A stretch of DNA of 9,278 nt from Planctomycetota bacterium (lineage in GTDB: Bacteria; Planctomycetota; UBA1135; UBA2386): the NCBI GenBank assembly GCA_020425885.1, contig JAGQRA010000645.1, positions 1 to 9,278 of the forward strand, given 5' to 3'. A model generated the notes under the pieces. The model saw only the letters and a program-made list of their open reading frames with translations. It ran no database searches and was not told the DNA's origin. Positions 1-7,722 of the stretch are shown here, piece by piece (positions within the stretch are counted from its first letter, which is position 1; each line of letters opens with the position of its first letter). The position numbers and the translations under genes were made by a program.

Positions 1-929
1 CCCTGCTCGCCCTGGCCGCCTGCGCCGCCATGCCCGAGGCGCCATCCGAGTTCGAATGGGAACGGGTCGAAGGCAGCTCGCTGGCCCTGAGGCGCGCTGG
101 CGAGACGGTCTGGCGGTTCCACTTCGGCGACGATCGCGGCAAGCCGTACTTCCACCCGTTGGCGCTGCCCGGCGGGCGTGAGCTGACCCTCGATCAGCCG
201 GCCGACCATCGCTGGCACCACGGCCTGTGGTTCAGCTGGAAGTTCATCGACGGCGTCAACTACTGGGAGCACGACGGCAACACCGGGCGACCGGCCGGGC
301 GCACCTCCTGGCGGCCGACCGAGGTCACCACCCACGCCGACGGCAGCGCCCGCATCGTGCTCGACCTCGACTACGCACCGCCCGACGGGACGCCGGTGAT
401 CAGCGAACGACGCGTGCTCGAAACCACCGCGCCGGCTGCCGACGGCATGTTCGCGATCGACTGGGATTGCACGTTCACCGCGCAACGCGACTGCCGGCTC
501 GATCGCACGCCGTTGCCGGGCGAGCCCGGTGGCAAGGTCTTCGGCGGCTACGCCGGCCTCTCGTTGCGCCTGGTCCAGCTCGAAGATCGCGATGCCGTGA
601 CCGACGCCGGTCCGGTCGAGTGGAACGCCCAGCACCGCCATCGCGGCCAGGCGCGCGCCTTCGACTACCGCGGCCGGCTGCAAGACCAGGAGGTCGGCAT
701 CGCGATCCTCGACCACGCGGACAACCCCCGTACCCCGTCGCCGTGGTACGCGATCCGGTCGCCGCAGATGTCTTTCTTCACCCCGGCCGTGCTCTGCAAC
801 GGCCCGCACGCGATGGCGGCCGGCGAACGTCTGCGGCTGCGCTACCGGGTCATCGTGCACCCGCACCGCTGGAGCGCTGTCAGACTCGACGCCGCCCTCG
901 CCGCCTACGCCACCCCGAATCCGCGATGA
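1..929 (+). CDS. PmoA-like (DUF6807) lipoprotein, 5' end outside window
   Basis: The reading frame is open from the window edge; the codons before the first ATG (position 30) read LLALAACAA, which is the end of a signal peptide with a lipobox (LAAC, Cys at 21-23). The true start therefore lies upstream, the ATG at 30 is internal, and the mature protein is probably a membrane-anchored lipoprotein. Counting from that Met, the family signature DHRWHHGLWFSW lies at residues 59-70, followed by NYWEHDG and, near 172, FGGYAGLSLRL. This pattern and the beta-rich sequence match the family Pfam calls methane oxygenase PmoA (DUF6807). Despite the name there is no sign of a methane monooxygenase subunit, and the biochemical role of the family is not known to me. 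Its members often accompany Gfo/Idh/MocA oxidoreductases, as here: the stop overlaps the next start in ATGA at 926-929. Family call is firm; function is open. Confidence 0.87.
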   Translation, partial: LLALAACAAMPEAPSEFEWERVEGSSLALRRAGETVWRFHFGDDRGKPYFHPLALPGGRELTLDQPADHRWHHGLWFSWKFIDGVNYWEHDGNTGRPAGRTSWRPTEVTTHADGSARIVLDLDYAPPDGTPVISERRVLETTAPAADGMFAIDWDCTFTAQRDCRLDRTPLPGEPGGKVFGGYAGLSLRLVQLEDRDAVTDAGPVEWNAQHRHRGQARAFDYRGRLQDQEVGIAILDHADNPRTPSPWYAIRSPQMSFFTPAVLCNGPHAMAAGERLRLRYRVIVHPHRWSAVRLDAALAAYATPNPR

Positions 930-2275
930 CCAGCAAACCCCGCAGCTTCACCCGCCGCCGTTTCCTGCAGTCCTCGGCCGGCGCGCTCGCCGTGCCGTTG
1001 TTCGTGCCGGGTCTGAGGCGCGGGCGATCGCCGCACAACGAGGCGCTGCGGATCGGCGTGATCGGGGCCGGCCGCATGGGCACGGGCGACATGAAGGCCG
1101 TGTTCGGCCAGGGCCTCGCCGAGGGCATCAACGCCCGCATCGTCGCGGTCTGCGATCTCGACCGTTCGCGCGCCGTCGCCGCCGCGCGCTGGCTCGAGAC
1201 CGCCTACGGCGAGAAGCTGCCGGGGGTCGCGCCCGACGTTGCGATCTTCCGCGACTACCGCGAGCTGCTGGCGCGCGACGACATCGATGCGGTGACGATC
1301 TCGACCCCCGACCACTGGCACGCCCTGACCGCGATCGCGGCGGCGCGGGCGAAGAAGGCCATCTACCTGCAGAAGCCGATGACCTGGTCGCATCGCGAAG
1401 GCCAGCTGCTGGTGAAGGCGGTGCGCGACAACCGGGTAGTGCTGCAGGTCGGCTCCCAGCAGCGATCGGACGCGCGCTTCCGCCAGGCCTGCGAGCTCGT
1501 ACGCAACGGCCACCTCGGCAAGCTGCAGCGCATCCAAGTCTTCCTGCCTCCCGACCACGGCAGCGGCGATCCGAAGGAATCGGCCGCACCGCCCGGCTTC
1601 GACTTCGACACCTGGCTCGGCCCGACGACCAAGGTGCCGTACGCGATGGCCGGCGTACACCCGCAGTCCGCCGCCGACGGCAAGCCGGACTTCGGCCGGC
1701 CGGGCTGGCTGCAGATCCGGCGCTACTGCCTCGGCATGATCACCGGCTGGGGCTCGCACATGAACGACATCGCGCAATGGGGGCACGGCGGCGACACCGA
1801 TGATGGTCCGGTCGAATTCGCGGCGACGGCAGAGTTCCCGCAGCGCGGCCTGTTCGACGTCCACACCCGGTTCGAGGCCACCTGCCGCTACGCCGACGGC
1901 GTCGAACTGGTGCAGCAGACCGGCAACCCGGCCGGCGTCCGCTTCCACGGCGAGCGCGGTTCGATCTGGGTGCAGCGCGGCACGATCACGGCCGACCCGG
2001 CCTCGATCCTCGACGAGGAGATCGCGGCCGACGGCACCAGGCTCTACGTCAGCGCGAACCACTACCGCAACTGGCTCGAGTGCGCGCGCGGCGGACGGGA
2101 GCCGATCTGCCCGGTCGAGGTCGGACACCGCTCGAACACCGTCTGCGTGCTCACCCACATCGCGATGCGGCTCGGCCGCAAGCTGCGGTGGGACCCGACC
2201 GCCGAACGCTTCGTCGACGACGAGCCCGCCAACGCCATGCTCGACTACGACCACCGCGCGCCATGGACGCTGTGA
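926..2275 (+). CDS. Gfo/Idh/MocA family oxidoreductase with Tat signal
   Basis: This is a 449-residue NAD(P)-dependent oxidoreductase. The N-terminus carries a twin-arginine signal (TRRRFLQ, residues 9-15, then a hydrophobic stretch to about residue 30), so the enzyme is probably exported folded with its cofactor. The Rossmann motif GVIGAGRMG is at 44-52 and STPDHWH near 129. The usual EKP triad of the family reads QKP at 149-151. GWGSHMNDIAQWG at 274-286 holds the conserved region that normally supplies the catalytic His (H278 here). The frame stays open upstream to 227, but ATG 926 is chosen because it places the Tat motif at the N-terminus and overlaps the preceding stop. Known relatives oxidise or reduce sugar hydroxyls, and exported forms often keep a tightly bound nucleotide. 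Substrate cannot be read from the sequence. The flanking DUF6807 genes suggest a carbohydrate or polyol derivative (inference). Confidence 0.93.
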   Translation: MTSKPRSFTRRRFLQSSAGALAVPLFVPGLRRGRSPHNEALRIGVIGAGRMGTGDMKAVFGQGLAEGINARIVAVCDLDRSRAVAAARWLETAYGEKLPGVAPDVAIFRDYRELLARDDIDAVTISTPDHWHALTAIAAARAKKAIYLQKPMTWSHREGQLLVKAVRDNRVVLQVGSQQRSDARFRQACELVRNGHLGKLQRIQVFLPPDHGSGDPKESAAPPGFDFDTWLGPTTKVPYAMAGVHPQSAADGKPDFGRPGWLQIRRYCLGMITGWGSHMNDIAQWGHGGDTDDGPVEFAATAEFPQRGLFDVHTRFEATCRYADGVELVQQTGNPAGVRFHGERGSIWVQRGTITADPASILDEEIAADGTRLYVSANHYRNWLECARGGREPICPVEVGHRSNTVCVLTHIAMRLGRKLRWDPTAERFVDDEPANAMLDYDHRAPWTL

Positions 2276-2277
2276 CC

Positions 2278-3180
2278 ATGCGGCCCGCCGCTCCGCTCGA
2301 GATAGATCGCGACGACCAGGCCGGCCTGGTCACGGTGCGCGCCGGCGATCACGTCATCGTGGGCTGGCAGTTCGCCGACCGCTACGCGATCCCGCACTGG
2401 TTTCCGCTGCGCAGCCCGTCCGGCAAGGACCTGCTCGATCAGCACCCGGATCCGTACGGCCACCATCGCGCGATGTGGATCGCCGACAAGGTCCAGCTCG
2501 AGGGCGGGCCGGTCGTCGACTTCTACCACTGCTTCAAGAACCGGATCGACGCCGACGATCCGAGCAAGGGTCACCGCCACTTCATCCGCCAGGGCGCGAT
2601 GCCGCGCTGCAAGGTCGTCGACGATCGGGCCACGATCGAGACCTGGCTCGAGTGGATCGTCGACAAGACCCAGCCGGTGCTCGACGACGTCCGCACCCTC
2701 TTCGTGCGTTCGCTCGGCAACGGCGAGGCGTTGCTCGACCTGTCGTGGACGCTGCGCGCGAGCCATGGCGCGGTGACGTTCCACAGCGACTGGATCCACT
2801 ACGCCTGGCCCTACCTGCGCATCCACCCGCGCTTCTCGGTGGCGCAGGGCGGCCGCATCGTCGACGACTGGGGGCGCATCGACCAGCAGGCCACCAACGC
2901 GCAGTACGCCAACTGGATCGACTACAGCAACACGGTCGATGGCGTGACCGAGGGCGTCGCCATGTTCGTGCCGCAGGACGGCAGCTGGCGCCGCTGGCTG
3001 ACGCGCGACTACGGCACCTTCGGCCCGCGCCGGGACGATGCGCTGAGCGGCACCGGGTTCGTGCTGGCCAAGGGCGAAGCGCTGCGCGGCAGCGCCCGGA
3101 TCCTGGTGCACCGCGGCGATGCCGAGTCCGGCGCCGTCGCCACCCGCTACCGCGACTACGTGCGGGAGAGCCGACGGTGA
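2278..3180 (+). CDS. Second PmoA-like (DUF6807) protein, no visible export signal
   Basis: This 300-residue protein belongs to the same broad family as the first gene but is strongly diverged. PHWFPLRSPSGKDLLDQHPDP is followed by PYGHHRAMWIADKV, with the paired His at 62-63 equivalent to the HH of the DHRWHHG motif in the first gene. The rest is beta-rich with many Trp and Tyr residues. ATG 2278 starts 2 nt after the preceding stop. ATG 2263 (adding MDAVT) is an equally possible start that would overlap by 13 nt; neither has a convincing ribosome site. Neither start gives a signal peptide or lipobox, unlike the other three genes of the operon, so this copy may work in the cytoplasm. The stop is embedded in GTGA with the next gene. 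The family assignment rests on motif pattern only; the reaction is unknown. Confidence 0.82.
   Translation: MRPAAPLEIDRDDQAGLVTVRAGDHVIVGWQFADRYAIPHWFPLRSPSGKDLLDQHPDPYGHHRAMWIADKVQLEGGPVVDFYHCFKNRIDADDPSKGHRHFIRQGAMPRCKVVDDRATIETWLEWIVDKTQPVLDDVRTLFVRSLGNGEALLDLSWTLRASHGAVTFHSDWIHYAWPYLRIHPRFSVAQGGRIVDDWGRIDQQATNAQYANWIDYSNTVDGVTEGVAMFVPQDGSWRRWLTRDYGTFGPRRDDALSGTGFVLAKGEALRGSARILVHRGDAESGAVATRYRDYVRESRR
3164..3170 (+). promoter_or_regulatory. Ribosome binding site for the enolase-superfamily gene
   Basis: GGGAGAG lies 6 nt before the GTG at 3177. It is the clearest Shine-Dalgarno-like sequence at any start here and supports GTG as the true start, together with the Tat motif that immediately follows. 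The site is inside the 3' end of the preceding gene, as expected for coupled translation. Confidence 0.55.
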
Positions 3181-4406
3181 ATCGCCGGCGGTTCCTCACC
3201 GTCGCCGGCAGCGCCGCGGCCGCCGCCTGTGCGGCCACGCCGCGGGTCATCGCTCCCGCCGGCGGCGGTGTGCGAATCGATCGCATCGAGATGTTTGCGG
3301 TGCGCTACCCGATGACCGGCTACTTCAAGTTCTTCACGGGTCCGCACGGCGGCGCCGGCCGTGCCGCCGTGCTGATCAAGATCACCGCCGACGACGGCAC
3401 GATCGGCTGGGGCCAATCGGTGCCGATCGCGAAGTGGAGCGACGAGACGCTCGAGACCGCGACCGTCGCCCTGCGCGAGTACTTCGTGCCGGCCCTGCTC
3501 GGCCGCGACCCGACCGACCTCGCCGGCGCCCACGCGGCGTTGTCGGCCGCGATCGCGCCCGGGTTCAGCACCGGCATGCCGATCACCCGCGCCGGGCTCG
3601 ACCTCGCGCTGCACGACCTGATCGGCCGCCGCGCCGGCAAGTCCCTGTCGCAGCTCTGGGGCCTGCCGACGCTGGACGTCCTGACCCTGAGCTGGACCGT
3701 CAACGTGCAGCAGCTCGATGACGTCGAGGCCGTGATGCAGGCGGGAAGCGAACGCGGCTACCGCCACTTCAACATCAAGGTCGGCCCCGACCCGGCCTTC
3801 GACACCGAACTGGCGCGAGCCGTACGCCGACTCGCGCCCGACTGCTTCCTCTGGGCCGACGCCAACGGCGGCTACTCGGTCGAGAACGCCCTGCGGGCGG
3901 CCCCGCTGCTCGCCGACGCCGGCACCGACGTGCTCGAGGCGCCGCTACGCCCCAACCTGCTGACCGGCTACCGACAGCTCAAGCGACAGGGCGCGCTGCC
4001 GATCCTCATGGACGAAGGCGTCATCGCGCCCGGTGACCTGCGCGAGTTCCATGCCCTGGAGATGCTCGACGGCGTGGCGATGAAGCCATCGCGCTGCGGC
4101 GGTCTCGTCTCGTGCAAGGCCCAGATCGAGTTCTGTCGCGACCACGGCCTGTTGTGGCTCGGCAGCGGACTGACCGACCCCGATCTCTCGTTCGCCGCGA
4201 CCTTGCAGCTCTATGCCGCGTTCGGGCTCGACAAGCCTGCCGCGCTGAACGGTCCGCAGTTCCTCGCCGCCGACGTGCTGCGCGCGCCGATCCGCGTCGA
4301 GCACGGACTCGCCCACGTGCCGCAGGGGCCCGGCCTCGGGGTCGAGGTCGACGAGACCGCCGTGCGCGAACTGAGCCGGGTGTCGTCGCGCAGCCGACAG
4401 CGCTGA
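3177..4406 (+). CDS. Mandelate racemase/muconate lactonizing (enolase superfamily) enzyme with Tat signal
   Basis: This is a 409-residue enolase-superfamily enzyme, a family that abstracts the alpha-proton of a carboxylate with Mg2+ help. It starts with GTG: NRRRFLTVAGSAAAAACAA is a twin-arginine signal. The capping domain occupies about residues 33-150 and the barrel the rest. Visible active-site elements are K201 (in NIKVG), metal ligands D228 (DANGG), E254 (LEAPL) and D279 (MDEG), the second-side lysine K303 (MKPSRCGG), and GSGLTDPD at 329-336. A Lys on each face (K201/K303) fits the MLE/dipeptide epimerase subgroup rather than mandelate racemase, which uses a His. The first Lys of the usual KxK pair is Asn (N199). 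Candidate reactions are epimerisation, cycloisomerisation or dehydration of an acid sugar or dipeptide. Being last in the operon suggests it follows the oxidoreductase step (inference). An export signal is unusual for this superfamily. Confidence 0.9.
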   Translation: MNRRRFLTVAGSAAAAACAATPRVIAPAGGGVRIDRIEMFAVRYPMTGYFKFFTGPHGGAGRAAVLIKITADDGTIGWGQSVPIAKWSDETLETATVALREYFVPALLGRDPTDLAGAHAALSAAIAPGFSTGMPITRAGLDLALHDLIGRRAGKSLSQLWGLPTLDVLTLSWTVNVQQLDDVEAVMQAGSERGYRHFNIKVGPDPAFDTELARAVRRLAPDCFLWADANGGYSVENALRAAPLLADAGTDVLEAPLRPNLLTGYRQLKRQGALPILMDEGVIAPGDLREFHALEMLDGVAMKPSRCGGLVSCKAQIEFCRDHGLLWLGSGLTDPDLSFAATLQLYAAFGLDKPAALNGPQFLAADVLRAPIRVEHGLAHVPQGPGLGVEVDETAVRELSRVSSRSRQR

Positions 4407-4430
4407 CGGCCCGACCGACGGCCGAGGCCC

Positions 4431-5680
4431 TCACTTCGCAGCGCCGCGCACACGCTCGGCGGCCGCTGTCGCGCCGATCTCCTGCAGCGTGGCGACGACC
4501 GTCTCGACGACCCAGTCCCGCGGCGCGGTTCTGGCATCGATCACCAGCGACTGCAACCGATCGACGAACGGGGCGACGTCGCGTCCGAGCCGGGCCTCGG
4601 TCTGCACCCGCAGGCACCAGGCCATGATCGCGGCCTGACAGCACTCGCAATCGGTCGGCGCCGAGAGGGCGAGCTGATCGCCGAGGTCGGTCGCTGCCCG
4701 AACGGCCGCGACGGCACCGGCCTCGGCGCCGGCCGCGAGGCTCTCACGGGTCAGGGTCCGATAGGCGTTGACGAGCAGGATGCGCGCGACCCGGCGATCC
4801 GGTTCGAGGCGCAACGCTGCCAACAGGGCGTCGATCGCCTCCCGGGCGAGTTCCGGTGCCGGCGCACGATCGGCGACACGGTGAAGGTCGGTGTTGTCGA
4901 GGTAGCGGATGATCGCCGCGGCCAGCCCGTGCCCCGACCTGCGCCGAGCGACCAGATGTCGCTCGCGTAGCTGGCCGCCACCGCTCCCCAGCGCGCGATC
5001 TCCGGCGCCATGTAGGCCGGGGTGCCGAGCAGGTCTCCGCCCTGGGTCGAGCCGCCGCTCGCCGAGTCCAACACCTTGGCGATGCCGAAGTCGACCACGT
5101 GCGGGTTGCCGTCGGCATCGACGAGGACGTTCTGCGGCTTGAGGTCGCGGTGCAGCACGCCGCGCGCATGGGCATGCGCCACCGCGTCGCAGACCGCGAC
5201 GAAGGTCCCGAGCAGGCGATCGCGCGGCTGCCCGGCTGGTTCGCCCGGAAAGCGCGAACCTTCGACCAGCTCGGTGGCGATCCACGGCAGCCGCAACACC
5301 CCGTCGTCGTGAACGCCCGAGTCGAATACCCGCACGATGCCGGGATGATTCAGCGCGCCGACGATGCGCGCCTCCTTCTGGAAGCGCACCGCGCTGCCGG
5401 TCGACAGCGCGTCGATGCGGACCAGCTTCAACGCGGCGCTGTGGCCCGTGTTGGCATGCCGGGCCCGGTAGACGACGCCCGAACCGCCTCTGCCGATCTG
5501 CCCGAGCAGGTCGTAGCTGCCGATGCGGCGCATCCGATCGGGATGCCCTTGACCGACCCCGGACGGTCGCTGCTCCGCCTCGGAAGGCTGCGGTCCCGGG
5601 TGCGATGGCTCGAGATGCCAGGTACGTTCGGGATCGGAAGGCTCGGGCAACTCACGCACTGGGCTGGCCGGATCTTCCAT
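4431..5680 (-). pseudogene. Ser/Thr protein kinase with helical tail, broken by a frameshift
   Basis: Reading from ATG 5680 (MEDPASP), the first frame gives a proline-rich 50-residue leader and then a Hanks-type kinase: P-loop GRGGSGVV at 63-70, K85 (AALK), E103, HRDLKPQN at 177-184, DFG at 197-199, APE at 225-227 and SDIWSLGA at 240-247. Past about 4940 this frame turns into low-quality sequence and stops at 4751. A good protein sequence continues in another frame from GLAAAIIRYLDNTDLHR to GAAK at 4431: an Ala/Leu-rich, probably helical, TPR-like tail of about 165 residues with a CECC cluster. The kinase lacks subdomains X-XI after SDIWSLGA, so the event is probably a deletion that also changed frame, not a single-base slip. 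Both halves look well conserved, which suggests a recent lesion. The upstream ATG at 5851 is rejected because it would overlap the divergent sppA start. The stop lies 24 nt from the convergent operon end. Confidence 0.75.
5468..5610 (-). repeat. Kinase 5'-end segment with a second copy at 8445-8587
   Basis: This segment codes for the end of the leader through the P-loop of the kinase (PGPQPSEAEQ to GRGGSGVVYR). A hand alignment with 8445-8587 gives about 121 identical positions in about 141 columns with three single-base indels, including a 21-base identical block ending at CCCGAGC and a 20-base one ending at GATGCGG. Both copies lie in the same orientation, about 3 kb apart. It may be a segment shared by many kinase paralogues in this genome. 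Confidence 0.8.
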
Positions 5681-5849
5681 CGTCGGGTCGAGACCGCAAG
5701 TGGTCCGGCCGATTCGGTCGGGGAACGGCCAGCCTTGGCCGACCGCGTCCGCGACGCTGCATCCGCCGGTCAGGATGACTCCGCGCGCGGGCCGAGAAAG
5801 ACACCCGGCGGTGGACAAGACTCTGCCGGCATCGGCTACGAATGGCGCC
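5681..5849. other. Divergent intergenic region between kinase and sppA
   Basis: These 169 nt separate the kinase start (minus) and the sppA start (plus), so promoters for both should lie here. I see no convincing -35/-10 pair, operator or ribosome site on either strand. The best plus-strand match (TGGACA at 5812-5817 and TACGAA at 5837-5842) has a 19-nt spacer and would leave almost no leader, so I do not call it. Confidence 0.5.
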
Positions 5850-7667
5850 ATGAGTTTCCTGGCAGCTCTCGTTCCGCTCGTCCTCCTCTGTCACCTGCCG
5901 CCGCAGCAGCCGGCACCGCCAACCGCCGCCGACACCGCCGCCGCGCAGCCGGCACAGGCGCCGCAGCGCGTACCGTTGCTGAAGCCCGCAGGCAGCTACG
6001 CCGACCTCGCCGAGATGGCCTTCGATCCGACATCGCTGCTCGTCGGTGCCGACTCGCCGCCGAAGCCGTTCTTCAAGCTGATCGACGCCATCGATCGGTT
6101 GGCGGCCGAGCCCGAGTCCGAGGTGATGCTCGATCTTGCCGAAGGGCTGGGTCTCAACCTGGCGCAACTGCGCGAGGTCGAGCGGGCCATGGCGCGGCTC
6201 CGCGGCGCCGGCAAGCGCGTCACCTGCTACCTCGAGAACGCCGGGCCGGTGACGTTCCAGGTCGCGGCGTTGTGCGATCACGTGATGATGGCCGACATGG
6301 GCTCGATCGACCTGCGGTCGCCGGCGCTGTCGGTGATGCACATGAAGGACGCGCTCGACCTGCTCGGTATCGAGGTCGAGGTCACCCGCGTCGGTGCTTT
6401 CAAGGGTGCGGTCGAGCCGTTCATGCTGCCGGCGATGTCGACGCACCTGCGCTCCCACTACGAGGCGATGCTGCGGTCGATGAACACCGACATCGTCCGC
6501 CGCATCGCCCAGGCGCGGCGCATTCCCGAGGACCGGGTGCGGCAGCTCCAGGCGCACCGGCTGTTCTCGGCCGCCGCCGCCAAGGCCGAGGGCCTGATCG
6601 ACCGCATCGTGCCGTGGTGCGGTCGCGAACGGGCGCTGGCGATCGCCCGCGGCGACGAGGCCTTCGAGCTGGTCGATGTCGGCCCGAAGAAGAAGGCGCC
6701 GCGCCGCGATCTGATGGCGATCCTGGCGAGCCTGCTGCGCAAGAGCGACGACGAGGAGATCGAGGCGCCGCAGCTCGTCGTCATGCACCTGTCGGGTCAG
6801 ATCGTCGACGGCCAGAAGCCGAACCCGGGCAGCATGGTCAGTGGCGTCGCCGTGAAGAAGCTCGACGAGCTGACCGCCAACGACCTCGTCAAGGGTGTCG
6901 TCGTCCGCATCAACTCACCGGGCGGCTCGGCGACCGCGAGCGAGGCCATCCGCCAGGCTCTGCAGCGGCTGGCGGCGAAGAAGCCGGTGGTGTTCTCGAT
7001 GGGCGAACTCGCGGCCTCCGGCGGCTACTGGATCACGACCATCGGCCGACCGATCTTCGCCGAGGTCGGCACCATCACCGGGTCGATCGGCGTCTTCGGC
7101 ATGCGTTTCCAGCCCGGCACGCTGATGCGCCGCATCGGCCTGCACAACGACATCGTCAGCCTCGACGACGGCGCGCTGATGGACGCGATCGACCGGCCGT
7201 GGAGCGACGCCGCCCGACAGCGCATGCAGGGCTTCGTCGACGACGTCTACGATCGCTTCCTCGGCCTGGTCGCCGCATCGCGCGGCCGCGAGGTGGCGGC
7301 GATCGATGCCATTGCCGGCGGCCGGGTCTGGTCGGGGCAGCAGGCGGTCGAGAACGGGCTGGTCGACGCCATCGGCGGCCTCGATGCGGCGATCGCCATG
7401 GTGCGCCAACAGGCCGGGCTCGGCGACGACGTCGAGGTGATGCACGTTCCCGAACCGAAGAGCTTCGCCGACTCGCTGTTCACGTCGATGTTCGAGGCCG
7501 GCGTCGCCGCCGCCGTCGATGGCGGCATCGACGGCGAGCTGCTGCGCGCTGCCGTGGCGCACTGGTGCCGATTCCCCGAAGTCGCCGGCGTGCTCCGTGA
7601 CGGTCTCGCCAGCGACGGCTCGATGCGCATCTACGTGCTCATGCCCCCCGGACTTCGCGTGCACTGA
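5850..7667 (+). CDS. sppA: Signal peptide peptidase SppA, 67K type
   Basis: This 605-residue protein is an S49 serine peptidase of the long, two-domain type found in Gram-negative bacteria, which degrades leftover signal peptides in the inner membrane facing the periplasm. The N-terminus (MSFLAALVPLVLLCHL) is a signal peptide or membrane anchor, followed by a Pro/Ala/Gln-rich linker to about residue 45. Domain 1 runs about 65-290 and carries the general-base lysine K185 in FKGAVEPF. Domain 2 runs about 308-550, with HLSGQIVDG, INSPGGS and the nucleophile S390 in ELAASGGYW, followed by GTITGSIGVFG. These match the Lys/Ser dyad of the E. coli enzyme. Length is typical. The frame is open upstream to 5700, but ATG 5850 gives the signal peptide at the N-terminus. 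No ribosome site is visible. It appears to be transcribed alone, divergent from the kinase. Confidence in the family is high. Confidence 0.94.
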   Translation: MSFLAALVPLVLLCHLPPQQPAPPTAADTAAAQPAQAPQRVPLLKPAGSYADLAEMAFDPTSLLVGADSPPKPFFKLIDAIDRLAAEPESEVMLDLAEGLGLNLAQLREVERAMARLRGAGKRVTCYLENAGPVTFQVAALCDHVMMADMGSIDLRSPALSVMHMKDALDLLGIEVEVTRVGAFKGAVEPFMLPAMSTHLRSHYEAMLRSMNTDIVRRIAQARRIPEDRVRQLQAHRLFSAAAAKAEGLIDRIVPWCGRERALAIARGDEAFELVDVGPKKKAPRRDLMAILASLLRKSDDEEIEAPQLVVMHLSGQIVDGQKPNPGSMVSGVAVKKLDELTANDLVKGVVVRINSPGGSATASEAIRQALQRLAAKKPVVFSMGELAASGGYWITTIGRPIFAEVGTITGSIGVFGMRFQPGTLMRRIGLHNDIVSLDDGALMDAIDRPWSDAARQRMQGFVDDVYDRFLGLVAASRGREVAAIDAIAGGRVWSGQQAVENGLVDAIGGLDAAIAMVRQQAGLGDDVEVMHVPEPKSFADSLFTSMFEAGVAAAVDGGIDGELLRAAVAHWCRFPEVAGVLRDGLASDGSMRIYVLMPPGLRVH

Positions 7668-7684
7668 GTCGGAGGCGATGCCCG

Positions 7685-7722
7685 GCCGATGGGATCGGCA
7701 CCGGCGCGCGGCTGGTCGCCGG
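7685..7722 (+). terminator. Two tandem hairpins after sppA (weak terminator candidate)
   Basis: GCCGAT and ATCGGC (7685-7690, 7694-7699) form a perfect 6-bp stem with a GGG loop, 18 nt after the sppA stop. A second inverted repeat, CCGGCG (7701-7706) and CGCCGG (7717-7722), has a 10-nt loop. Neither is followed by a T tract, so this is at best an atypical terminator, and G+C-rich DNA forms such pairs by chance. Confidence 0.25.

Noticed and set aside
1..929. Methane monooxygenase subunit, as the name PmoA would suggest
   Set aside because: There are no transmembrane helices or copper-site pattern of particulate methane monooxygenase; the name is inherited from a domain label.
905..2254. Long antisense frame opposite the Gfo/Idh/MocA gene
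   Set aside because: It mirrors a gene with clear domain motifs; its Arg/Ala/Val-rich translation has no recognisable motif. Long antisense frames are expected at this G+C content.
4407..4424. CGGCC/GGCCG hairpin between the convergent operon and kinase ends
   Set aside because: The stem is only 5 bp with an 8-nt loop and no T tract; such pairs occur by chance in this composition.
4920..4960. Programmed ribosomal frameshift in the kinase gene
   Set aside because: No slippery heptamer or strong downstream structure is visible, and the missing C-lobe shows that sequence was lost, which frameshifting would not explain.
5812..5842. TGGACA and TACGAA as an sppA promoter
   Set aside because: The spacer is 19 nt and the transcript start would fall almost at the start codon.
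5099..7600. An 833-codon plus-strand frame across the kinase, intergenic region and sppA
   Set aside because: It overlaps two genes with firm family motifs, and its translation is Arg-rich and low in complexity.
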